This document shows positions 8,844 to 16,284 of a stretch of 64,000 nt of DNA, piece after piece. Where the stretch lies: contig CACESO010000005.1 of NCBI GenBank assembly GCA_902562205.1, forward strand, positions 1 through 64,000, written 5' to 3'. The translations under genes and the position numbers were made by a program. Each line of letters begins with the position of its first letter. Position 1 is the stretch's first letter. A model generated the notes under the pieces. It saw only the letters and a list, made by a program, of their open reading frames with translations. It searched no databases and was not told the origin of the DNA. The DNA comes from an uncultured Pelagibacteraceae bacterium. Its GTDB lineage: Bacteria > Pseudomonadota > Alphaproteobacteria > Pelagibacterales > Pelagibacteraceae.

Positions 8844-8862
8844 TAGATTTATAATACTGATT

Positions 8863-10299
8863 TTACTTTATTTTCCAAGATATCATTGGCCCTAGTGTTG
8901 CGGCAATAAATGACCAAAAAAGTAAATTTTGAACTATAAACGATGGAAAAAATTCAGTAGGTACTACGACTCCAACCAATAAACTCTTTGAAAAGTCTGG
9001 TGTTGGAAATAATAAAAATCCAAAAATCAAACCTAAAATAATTGAAATATTCGCCGTTTTTTCATTAATCTTTTTATCGTAAAAACTATAAAAAACTGTG
9101 AGTACAAACGCACAACAAAATAAATCGGCTAATAAAAATAAATACAAAATATCATATCCTTTAGATGCAACTATAAAAGAGATAAAAGATAAAAATAAGA
9201 TAATATATTTAGACAAGTTAAAGTAATTTATATTACTTTTAAATTTGAATGTTGCTTTACCGTCAACTACTATTAGACTTGATATTGCATTCACCAAAGT
9301 ATCAACAGTAGAAATTGTTAAAGCTAAACCTAATATAATTACTAATAGCGATAACAATTCTTTTTGCTCTTTGAGCAATAACATAAAAAAACCAAGATCA
9401 GGCCTTGTAGTTGGATCCAATGAAAAGGCAACCATTCCTGTAAAACCCATATAAAAAACTACAGGTATAATTATAAAAAAAGATATAATTAAACTTTTTC
9501 TTAAAGTTTCAGAATTTTTTGCTGCATATACCCTTTGCCAATTACCTTGATGAAATAGATTGGTTGCAGCAACTGCAATAAAAAAAGTTAAACCTGCAGT
9601 ATAACTAGGAATGTTCGAAGAACTTAAAAACTGAGGATTTTTTTTATTTATAAATTCAAAGGAAAATTCAGATCCAATAAAACTTTTTATGTAAAATAAG
9701 GAAATTAACAAAAGGACTCCTATGACGATCATTTGAATATTATCAGTAAATATAGAAGCTCTTAAACCTCCATATAAAGTATATGCAAGTGTAGATAATA
9801 AGACAATTAAAGCAGTTATCCAGAGCTTTGTACCTGAAATGTAATTTATTAAAACAGCAACTGCTGTTACTTCAGCACACAAAAAAATAAACATGTAAAA
9901 AATTGTCATCAATAAAATAAGTTTGAATAAGCTTTTTCCAAACTTCTTACGCATAAATTCAATTAAAGAAGAACCTTTAGGAAATTCTTTTCTAATTTTT
10001 TTTCCAAGATAAATTAAAAAAAACATTGGAAAAGCTGTTCCAAGTGAATATCCAATAACAGCTCCTATTCCTCCCCAAGTAGCTGCCGAAGCTGGACCAA
10101 ATAAAATCCATGCACCTAGTGCTGAGGCTGTTAAGCTTGTTGTTAAAGAAAATAATCCAATATTTCTGTTTGCAGTTAAATAATTATTAAGGCCTTGATG
10201 TTTTTTTGAATTATATAAGCCCAAAAAAACAAACATTAGACTTATTACAATAACAAGCGTTAGTGATGAAGTTTGAGTTAAAAAATAAGTTTTATCCAA
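8863..10299 (-). CDS. thiV: sodium:solute symporter under TPP riboswitch, putative thiamin-precursor (HMP) transporter ThiV
   Basis: A 478-aa sodium/solute symporter family protein with about 13 hydrophobic helices; ALGAWILFGPASAATWGG near residue 60 and LYGGLRASIFTDNIQ near 175 are typical. A TPP riboswitch directly precedes it, which in SAR11 marks the ThiV transporter proposed to import the pyrimidine precursor HMP. The start is a TTG at 10299, five bases after an AGGGA ribosome site that lies at the riboswitch 3' end, so control is probably translational. Membrane family and riboswitch are seen; the HMP substrate follows from published SAR11 work. Confidence 0.85.
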   Translation of the reverse strand: MDKTYFLTQTSSLTLVIVISLMFVFLGLYNSKKHQGLNNYLTANRNIGLFSLTTSLTASALGAWILFGPASAATWGGIGAVIGYSLGTAFPMFFLIYLGKKIRKEFPKGSSLIEFMRKKFGKSLFKLILLMTIFYMFIFLCAEVTAVAVLINYISGTKLWITALIVLLSTLAYTLYGGLRASIFTDNIQMIVIGVLLLISLFYIKSFIGSEFSFEFINKKNPQFLSSSNIPSYTAGLTFFIAVAATNLFHQGNWQRVYAAKNSETLRKSLIISFFIIIPVVFYMGFTGMVAFSLDPTTRPDLGFFMLLLKEQKELLSLLVIILGLALTISTVDTLVNAISSLIVVDGKATFKFKSNINYFNLSKYIILFLSFISFIVASKGYDILYLFLLADLFCCAFVLTVFYSFYDKKINEKTANISIILGLIFGFLLFPTPDFSKSLLVGVVVPTEFFPSFIVQNLLFWSFIAATLGPMISWKIK

Positions 10300-10301
10300 T
10301 C

Positions 10302-10366
10302 TTTTCCCTTTCTGAATTACCGGACAGGTTCTATGGGTATAATCTCAGTCTTTAAAGACACCCCAT
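10302..10366 (-). ncRNA. TPP (THI element) riboswitch
   Basis: Read on the minus strand, conserved THI-element blocks occur in order: GGGGTG, a short P3 hairpin (GTCTTTAAAGAC), CTGAGA, ATACCC, then GAACCTG and a final AGGGA. The GGGGT/ATACCC pairing forms P2. The P4/P5 arm is short and partly degenerate, as expected for minimal SAR11 versions. The 3' end covers the ribosome site of thiV, implying ligand-dependent blocking of translation. Confidence 0.9.
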
Positions 10367-10413
10367 TTATTAATTATAGTTGAAAAATAAAATTTTACTA
10401 GTTAAAATAAATA

Positions 10414-10854
10414 ATGCCAACATACACAGTCATTACATCAAACCTTGAATTAGGTAAGAGTAAAAAAAAATCAATCGCAGAGGGTATAACAAAAATTCAC
10501 AGCAAAACTACTGGAGCAAATACATATTTTGCACAAGTCATTTTTAATGAAACTAAAAAGAATAGTCATTTTATGGGGGGCAAAGTTATTAAGGATGAAC
10601 AAATTTATCTTAATGGCCAAATAAGAGCAGGACGTTCTAAAGAGGTCAAAGACGATCTTATTGATCAATTAAAAAAGTTATTAGCGAAAGAAACCAAATT
10701 AGATCAATCAAATGTTTGGGTTTATATTGTTGATTTAGAACCATCCCAAATGGTTGAATACGGAGAGGTGCTACCTGTATCAGGTCAAGAAAAGGTATGG
10801 TTCGAAAATCTACCAGAAAAGCTGAAGAAAAAATTAAAATCTTTGGAAAGCTAA
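10414..10854 (+). CDS. tautomerase-superfamily enzyme, cis-3-chloroacrylate dehalogenase (cis-CaaD)-like
   Basis: The 146-aa protein would expose an N-terminal proline after Met removal (PTYTVI). Numbering from that proline, all six residues needed in cis-CaaD are in place: Pro1, His28, Arg70, Arg73, Tyr103 and Glu114. The wider context (AQVIF, GQIRAGRS, VWVYIVD, QMVEYGEVLP) also follows the cis-CaaD/Cg10062 family, and the two beta-alpha-beta halves match its fused length. In cis-CaaD the reaction hydrates 3-chloroacrylate to malonate semialdehyde. The native substrate here could be another unsaturated acid. It is divergent from thiV and stands alone. Confidence 0.8.
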   Translation: MPTYTVITSNLELGKSKKKSIAEGITKIHSKTTGANTYFAQVIFNETKKNSHFMGGKVIKDEQIYLNGQIRAGRSKEVKDDLIDQLKKLLAKETKLDQSNVWVYIVDLEPSQMVEYGEVLPVSGQEKVWFENLPEKLKKKLKSLES

Positions 10855-10921
10855 TATATAAATTGACTAAGAGAAAATATTTTAAATGTAATTGATAAAA
10901 ATATTTTTTTTATTATCTAGA

Positions 10922-11563
10922 TTAGATTAATTGCTGAATTCCTTCACTAAGCTCATGCACACCTTCGTATGCAAAATAAATAGCAAGGATAGCTAAAAGT
11001 ATGCTTGAAGCTCTAAAAAAATATCCAATTGGAATAAGTTTAGTTATTTTTGTTAATCCAAAATATACAGCAATTAAAGAAACTATTCCAACCACTGCAC
11101 CAGTTAAAACTGGAACCGGGCTGTATATAGCTGAACCAAATAATGCCGCATAAAATAAAACAATTTCAAAACCTTCCCTTAATATTGCTAAAAAAACCGT
11201 AAAAGATAAGACAAATGAACTGCCAGTTTCTACTGCTTTATCAACTTGTCCTTCAATTTGTTGTTTTGCATGGTGACAAAAGAATGCAACGTAAGTCAGC
11301 ATACAAGCCGCAACCAACATTACCCCACCTTCAAAAAGTTCCTCGTGAGCGTGAGTTAAACCTGCAATTTTTTTAAATCCGATTGCAACTAGAATTGATG
11401 CAAAAACACCTGCTGCTAATCCCCAAAAAACTGCGGGTCTTTTGTCTCTTGCTTTTACTCGATCTAAATAAATAAAAACGAGCATTGCTATAAGCATAGC
11501 TTCAAAACCTTCTCTAAGAAGTATAAAGAAAGAGCTTAAAAATGCTGTATATTCGAATCCCAT
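10922..11563 (-). CDS. FTR1/EfeU-type iron permease
   Basis: A 213-aa inner-membrane protein with about seven helices and two REGFE motifs (residues 17-21 and 129-133), the iron-binding signature of FTR1-family permeases. Partner proteins such as EfeO/EfeB or a multicopper oxidase are not adjacent, so the accessory proteins are unknown. Two Fur-like boxes lie 20-50 bases upstream of the ATG, which supports induction under iron limitation. It is transcribed separately from the lysR gene behind it. Confidence 0.85.
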   Translation of the reverse strand: MGFEYTAFLSSFFILLREGFEAMLIAMLVFIYLDRVKARDKRPAVFWGLAAGVFASILVAIGFKKIAGLTHAHEELFEGGVMLVAACMLTYVAFFCHHAKQQIEGQVDKAVETGSSFVLSFTVFLAILREGFEIVLFYAALFGSAIYSPVPVLTGAVVGIVSLIAVYFGLTKITKLIPIGYFFRASSILLAILAIYFAYEGVHELSEGIQQLI

Positions 11564-11582
11564 AAGTAGCTAATAATGCAAT

Positions 11583-11613
11583 TGATAATTATTGTCAATG
11601 AGAATGATAATCA
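11583..11613. promoter_or_regulatory. tandem Fur-like boxes
   Basis: Two 7-1-7 inverted repeats are spaced 16 bases apart: TGATAAT-T-ATTGTCA (one mismatch from symmetry) and TGAGAAT-G-ATAATCA (a poorer match). Both resemble the Fur consensus TGATAAT-n-ATTATCA. They lie just upstream of the FTR1 permease start, where repressor binding would block the promoter. Alphaproteobacteria may use Fur, Mur or Irr at such sites. Confidence 0.7.
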
Positions 11614-11657
11614 ATAGCGACACTCTGACATTAAAAATTTCACGTTTTACGTGTATT

Positions 11658-12551
11658 CTAGAATTTCCACTCTGATATTTTACTATATAGAAAGTTTCTG
11701 AAAGCTTGAACTCTAGCTACATTTTTTAAAGATTGAGGGTACACAAAGTGTGCTTCTGTTATAGGACCTTCAATTTTGGGCAGTATCTTAACAATGTTTG
11801 GTTGGTTAACTGTTATGTAATCTGGCAGAGCGGCTAATCCTACTCCACTTTGAACCGCTAAAAGTAAACCGTAAACACTGTTAACTTTCATGACTGTTTT
11901 TCTTTTTTTAGCTCCATCTTTCAATCCAAGTTTAAGGGCCCAATCTGGATTAAATACAGGTGAAGGAGCTCCTCTTCCAAAAGAAATAAACTTATGGTTA
12001 TTTAAATCATTTACACTCTTTGGATACCCATTTTTTTCAAGATATTTAGGTGAGCCATAAATGTGGTAATTAATATCTATCAGTTTTTTTTGAATATAAT
12101 TTAATTGTTTAGGTCTACGCATAAAAATACCAATATCAGCTTGTCTAGTACTTAAATCTAATTCTTTATCATCAAAAATTAGTTCAACTTCTATCTCGGG
12201 GTTAAGCTGCATGAATTCTTGTATTCTTGGTGTTAACCATGTTGTACCAAAACTTACAACTGTAGTTACTGTAAGTTTACCCGATGGTTTATTTTTTTTA
12301 TCTCCAAGTGAGGTTTCTACCTCTTTCAACTTACTTATTACTTCATGAGCTGTTTTAAAAACATATTCACCATTTTCTGTTAAAGTCAGACCTCTTGCGT
12401 GTCTTTCAAATAATTTTACTTTTAAATCATCCTCTAATGACTGAATTTGACGGCTAATAGCAGATTGACTTAAGTTAAGATTAACTGTGGCGCTGGTAAA
12501 ACTTCCAGCTTCTGCAACTGCATGGAAAATTTTAAGTTTATCCCAATCCAT
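11658..12551 (-). CDS. LysR-family transcriptional regulator
   Basis: The 297-aa protein has the N-terminal winged helix (LKIFHAVAEAGSFTSATVNLNLSQSAISRQIQ, about residues 6-37) and a LysR effector domain with TVVSFGTTWLTPRI near 94-107. Its start overlaps the acuI stop by one base, so it is co-expressed with folE and acuI and may regulate acuI or sense a product of acrylyl-CoA metabolism; this is inference. The C-terminal effector pocket gives no ligand clue. Confidence 0.9.
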   Translation of the reverse strand: MDWDKLKIFHAVAEAGSFTSATVNLNLSQSAISRQIQSLEDDLKVKLFERHARGLTLTENGEYVFKTAHEVISKLKEVETSLGDKKNKPSGKLTVTTVVSFGTTWLTPRIQEFMQLNPEIEVELIFDDKELDLSTRQADIGIFMRRPKQLNYIQKKLIDINYHIYGSPKYLEKNGYPKSVNDLNNHKFISFGRGAPSPVFNPDWALKLGLKDGAKKRKTVMKVNSVYGLLLAVQSGVGLAALPDYITVNQPNIVKILPKIEGPITEAHFVYPQSLKNVARVQAFRNFLYSKISEWKF

Positions 12552-13552
12552 TATTTATTAAGATTTATTATATATCTCCCCGAAGTTTTGCCTTCTAGCA
12601 TCTTTGGATATTCTTCCAAAAGTTGATTTAAATTTATTTCTTTGATTGATTTATCCAGCAAGTCAAAATCAATAAGCTTGTGCATTTCACCCCACAAAAA
12701 GTTTCTTCTTTTTATTGATACACTCACAGAGTCTATACCCCAAAGTTTTACACCTCTAATGATAAAAGGCATTACGGTAGTATTTAATTTTATACTCGAA
12801 GCATTACCACAAGCAGCAACAATACCACTAGGTTTAATATGAGTAAGAATGTTTGCCAAAATATTTCCTCCAACAGTATCAACTGCTCCGTCATATAATC
12901 CTTTATCTAAAGGTCTTGCCTCTTTATCTAAATCACCCGATTTTATTATATTTTTTGCACCTAACGATTTCAAATATTCCTCATTTGGTTTTGTGGTTGC
13001 AGCTGTAACGTTGCATCCAAGTTTGCTTAAAATCATGACTGCTATACTACCAACTCCTCCTGAAGCACCAGTTACAATTACGTCATTTACTTTTTCACCC
13101 AACAATAAAACTTCTCTAGTTTGTTTAGTTGTAAATGCACATTGAATTGCAGTTAAGCCTGCTGTTCCCAACATCATTGCTTGTCGAGATGTTATTTCTT
13201 TTGGTTTTTTTACTAAAAAGTTTGCATCAACTTTAGCATATTGAGAATAACCACCATAAAATATTTCGCCAACTCTCCAGCCAGTTTGAATAATCTCATC
13301 ACCTTCTTTAAATTTATCACTTTTACTTTCAACAACTGTTCCAGCAAAATCAATACCTGGGATATGTGGAAAATCTTTTACTAACCGTGCGCCGTTTTTA
13401 AGTATTAATGCATCTTTAAAATTTAACGTTGAGTAGTCTACTTTAACTAAAACATCTCCATGTTTTAAAAAAGATTTTTCAATCTTTTTTATTTCTCTTG
13501 TGAACTTTTCACCTTCTTGGTTTATAACCAAAGCATTAAAATTATCAGACAT
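12551..13552 (-). CDS. acuI: acrylyl-CoA reductase AcuI / YhdH-type NADPH oxidoreductase
   Basis: A 333-aa medium-chain reductase without structural zinc cysteines. N-terminal signatures are YSTLNFKDALIL near 40-51 and HIPGIDFAGTV near 66-76. The nucleotide-binding VTGASGGVGSIAV lies near 162-174. AcuI reduces acrylyl-CoA to propionyl-CoA with NADPH, which detoxifies acrylate from DMSP and is a known function in marine alphaproteobacteria. The YhdH/AcuI group is clear; DMSP linkage is inferred from the organism type. It lies 15 bases after folE and overlaps lysR. Confidence 0.8.
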   Translation of the reverse strand: MSDNFNALVINQEGEKFTREIKKIEKSFLKHGDVLVKVDYSTLNFKDALILKNGARLVKDFPHIPGIDFAGTVVESKSDKFKEGDEIIQTGWRVGEIFYGGYSQYAKVDANFLVKKPKEITSRQAMMLGTAGLTAIQCAFTTKQTREVLLLGEKVNDVIVTGASGGVGSIAVMILSKLGCNVTAATTKPNEEYLKSLGAKNIIKSGDLDKEARPLDKGLYDGAVDTVGGNILANILTHIKPSGIVAACGNASSIKLNTTVMPFIIRGVKLWGIDSVSVSIKRRNFLWGEMHKLIDFDLLDKSIKEINLNQLLEEYPKMLEGKTSGRYIINLNK

Positions 13553-13567
13553 TATTAGTAGTAAATA

Positions 13568-14173
13568 TTATTTCGCAATGAATCGCAAATATCTATTTTG
13601 ATAGCTTAAGTCGTCTTTAAACTGGCCTAAGTAAAAATTTGTAACTGTTGTAGCTTGCTCCTTTTTAATTCCCCTCATTGTCATGCAATGGTGGGTTGAA
13701 TCTATTGTTACTGCAACTCCTTTTGCATCTAAACTTTCCATTAATGTTTTTGCTATTTGAACTGTCAGTCTTTCTTGAGTTTGCAATCTTTTTGAAAAAA
13801 TTTCCACAACTCTAGCAATTTTACTCAGTCCAACTACTCTTTGGTTTGGAATGTAGGCTACGTGAGCTTTACCAATGATTGGGGCCATGTGATGTTCACA
13901 ATGACTTTGTATAGATATATTTTTTTGAACGACCATGTCGCTATAACCTTCTACATCTCCAAAGGTTTTTTCTAGTACAAGATTTGGATCTTCTGAATAT
14001 CCTTTGAAATATTCTTTAAATGCTTTAACTACTCTTTTAGGAGTTTCTAATAAACCCTCTCTATTTGGGTCTTCACCCATCCATTCTAGAATTGTTTTAA
14101 TAGCCTCTTCAGCCTCTTTATCACTAATTTTCGAGGTAGATTGTTGTTTTTGTATATCTTTAACAATTTTCAT
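13568..14173 (-). CDS. folE: GTP cyclohydrolase I (FolE)
   Basis: The first enzyme of tetrahydrofolate synthesis, converting GTP to dihydroneopterin triphosphate. The 201-aa protein contains the zinc/catalytic blocks SHCEHHMAPIIGKAHVAYIP near 89-108 and STHHCMTMRGI near 159-169, with Cys and His ligands intact, and RLQTQERLT near 129. It heads a likely operon folE-acuI-lysR and is divergent from hisI. It is a fitting neighbour in a genome that relies heavily on folate C1 chemistry. Confidence 0.95.
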   Translation of the reverse strand: MKIVKDIQKQQSTSKISDKEAEEAIKTILEWMGEDPNREGLLETPKRVVKAFKEYFKGYSEDPNLVLEKTFGDVEGYSDMVVQKNISIQSHCEHHMAPIIGKAHVAYIPNQRVVGLSKIARVVEIFSKRLQTQERLTVQIAKTLMESLDAKGVAVTIDSTHHCMTMRGIKKEQATTVTNFYLGQFKDDLSYQNRYLRFIAK

Positions 14174-14250
14174 AGGGACCTTATACCTATTAATTAAGTT
14201 TTTTAAAATATTTATTATACTATTTATTATGTTAAATAATTAATAAATAT

Positions 14251-14718
14251 ATGTTTAAAAAAAGAGAAAATGTCACAGAGATTGAAGAAGGAAATTTCCT
14301 GTCGCCTAAATTTGATAACAATGGTTTAATTCCAGTAGTAACTACTTGTGCGAATACCAAAGAAATTTTAATGCTTGGTTACATGAATGTAGAAGCATTC
14401 AAAAAGACAATCGAAACAAAAGAAGCTCATTATTGGAGTAGATCAAGAAAGCAAGTTTGGCATAAAGGTAAGACAAGTGGTTTTGTTCAAAAGGTAAAAG
14501 AAATAAGAATTGATGATGATCAAGATTCGGTTTGGCTAAACGTTGATATTGGAAATGGTTCTAGCTGTCATGTAGGATACAGATCTTGTTTTTATAGATC
14601 AATACCTTTAGGAAAAATTGAAAATGCAAGGGAAATTAAAATGAAATTTGAGGAAAAGCAAAAAAAATTTGACCCTAAAAAAGTTTATAAAGATCAGCCA
14701 AACCCTACAAAGATCTAA
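14251..14718 (+). CDS. hisI: phosphoribosyl-AMP cyclohydrolase
   Basis: The third step of histidine synthesis, opening the purine ring of PR-AMP. The 155-aa protein has the conserved LMLGYMNVEAFKKTI near 46-60, HYWSRSRKQVWHKG near 70-83, the metal-binding aspartates of DDDQDS near 98, and the cysteines of SCHVGYRSCFY near 109-119. It is the stand-alone HisI form with no HisE fusion. An oxygenase-like gene follows three bases after its stop. Confidence 0.93.
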   Translation: MFKKRENVTEIEEGNFLSPKFDNNGLIPVVTTCANTKEILMLGYMNVEAFKKTIETKEAHYWSRSRKQVWHKGKTSGFVQKVKEIRIDDDQDSVWLNVDIGNGSSCHVGYRSCFYRSIPLGKIENAREIKMKFEEKQKKFDPKKVYKDQPNPTKI

Positions 14719-14721
14719 CAA

Positions 14722-15351
14722 ATGCAAATAGAAGATATTAAAGTATTAAGACCATTTGGCCCCACCATAGCTAAAGTGAAAATTCCTGATTATTTAGTAA
14801 AAGAACTCAATGATTATACAGATGACATTTTAAAAAATAAACAAAAGGAAAAAGATCTTGACTGGGGAAAAAATTTAGTTGGTAATGTAAAACAAGAAAT
14901 TATGATTGAAAAAGATGTAATGGAAAAAATTGGATGGGGTAAATTTTTAGCATCAAGTGTTCGTGAGTGGATACTTCAAACAAATAAAAGAGAAATAACA
15001 AAATTTAATATTATGAATAGTTGGATAGTTAGACAATTTAAAAATGAGTATAATCCATCGCATTGGCATAACGGCCATGTTTCTGGGGTTGGTTATTTAA
15101 AGGTGCCTACAAATTTAGGAAATACACTTCAAAAAAACAAAGTACTTAATAATAATGGAAAATTAGAAATGGTACATGGTGCAAAGGCTTTTTTATGTAA
15201 ACCAACATTTAGGGTTACACCCAAAGTTGGTGATTTTTATTTTTTTCCTCATTATTTAATGCATGCCGTTTACCCATTTTTTGATAGTGACGAGGAAAGA
15301 AGATCGGTTTCATTTAATGCTACTGTAGATCCATCAATTTTTAATGAATAA
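14722..15351 (+). CDS. putative 2OG-Fe(II) oxygenase
   Basis: The 209-aa protein resembles the 2OG-FeII_Oxy_5 group: NPSHWHNGHVSGVGYLKVP near residues 111-129 gives candidate iron ligands, FFPHYLMHAVYP near 175-186 the distal histidine, and RRSVSFN near 195 the 2-oxoglutarate-binding arginine. The usual HxD/E acid is replaced by an HxN at the first position, so the exact ligand set is uncertain. The substrate is unknown. It lies between hisI and DUF2237, overlapping the latter by 8 bases. Confidence 0.7.
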   Translation: MQIEDIKVLRPFGPTIAKVKIPDYLVKELNDYTDDILKNKQKEKDLDWGKNLVGNVKQEIMIEKDVMEKIGWGKFLASSVREWILQTNKREITKFNIMNSWIVRQFKNEYNPSHWHNGHVSGVGYLKVPTNLGNTLQKNKVLNNNGKLEMVHGAKAFLCKPTFRVTPKVGDFYFFPHYLMHAVYPFFDSDEERRSVSFNATVDPSIFNE

Positions 15352-15718
15352 AAAACAAAAAAATGTTTTAGGCGGAGATTTAGAGCTTTGTTCTTCTAAC
15401 CCATTAACGGGATGGTATAGAGACGGATGTTGTAATACCGATGAAAACGATCATGGTTTACATACTGTTTGCGCAAAGGTTACAACAGATTTTTTAGAAT
15501 GGTGTAAAGCAGAAGGTAATGACCTGATAACACCTCATCCAGAATATGGTTTTCCAGGTTTAAAAGAGGGTGATGGATGGTGTGTATGCGCTTCTTGGTT
15601 CGATAAAGCAGTTAAGGCAGGAAAAGGATGTCCAATATATCTAAAACGAACTCACGAAAATACGCTTAAGCTTTTGCCAATAGAAACACTAAAAAAATTT
15701 GCAATAGATTTGTCTTAA
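15344..15718 (+). CDS. DUF2237 family protein
   Basis: A 124-aa cysteine-containing protein with NVLGGDLELCSSNPLTGWYRDGCC near residues 7-30 and GDGWCVCASWFDKA near 77-90. This pattern defines DUF2237 (YbaA/TsdA-unrelated small proteins common in proteobacteria), whose function is unknown. Six conserved cysteines suggest metal or redox chemistry. It is the last gene of the hisI cluster and overlaps the convergent next gene by 4 bases. Confidence 0.85.
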   Translation: MNKKQKNVLGGDLELCSSNPLTGWYRDGCCNTDENDHGLHTVCAKVTTDFLEWCKAEGNDLITPHPEYGFPGLKEGDGWCVCASWFDKAVKAGKGCPIYLKRTHENTLKLLPIETLKKFAIDLS

Positions 15719-16284
15719 TTTAAGATTTTTTGATTAATTTTTCCATTACATTTAAATGAATTTTTTCTTATTGGATGAACCACGTTTATCGAAATTGATG
15801 TATTATTAATTGTTTTTTTTATTATATCTTCATCAAGTCCTGGAAAGTTAAAAACGCCATTAATTAAACTATTATTAATATCTTCTTCATTAAATGAGTT
15901 ATTCGCTTTAAAAGATAGAAAATCATAACCCATTTTGTTTAGGATTATTTTGTTTCTGACTGCATTGCAATCACTTATTTTTGGTATATATTTTTTTTGT
16001 TTCGTGTACCTAAATTTATTCATATAGGCATTAATACTTATTGAAAAATATTTTTTATCATTAAATTTTACCTGATAATCAACAAATTCATAAGATATTA
16101 AAGGATTTTGTAAACCCCCACCTCCATAAAGGCGTTTTAAATTTTTATTTAAAAAAAGTTCATATTTTAAAATTATAAAATCTCTAGCTGAAATGGGAAT
16201 ATCCTTAAGATTTTCTTTGCTATGACCTACGTTTAGGAAAAAAATAGAGAATATTAATACTAAAATAAACCTACATATTACCAT
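15715..16284 (-). CDS. secreted hypothetical protein
   Basis: The 189-aa protein starts with a signal peptide (VICRFILVLIFSIFFLNVGHS). The remainder is predicted soluble and periplasmic, lysine- and asparagine-rich, with cysteines near residues 113 and 182 that could pair. No family is recognised. Its start overlaps the ETF-QO stop by 14 bases, placing it at the 3' end of the dimethylglycine dehydrogenase/ETF operon; any link in function is unproven. Confidence 0.6.
   Translation of the reverse strand: MVICRFILVLIFSIFFLNVGHSKENLKDIPISARDFIILKYELFLNKNLKRLYGGGGLQNPLISYEFVDYQVKFNDKKYFSISINAYMNKFRYTKQKKYIPKISDCNAVRNKIILNKMGYDFLSFKANNSFNEEDINNSLINGVFNFPGLDEDIIKKTINNTSISINVVHPIRKNSFKCNGKINQKILN

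Noticed and set aside
11641..11653. CACG-TTTTA-CGTG hairpin after lysR
   Set aside because: The stem is only four base pairs, too weak to call a terminator with confidence.
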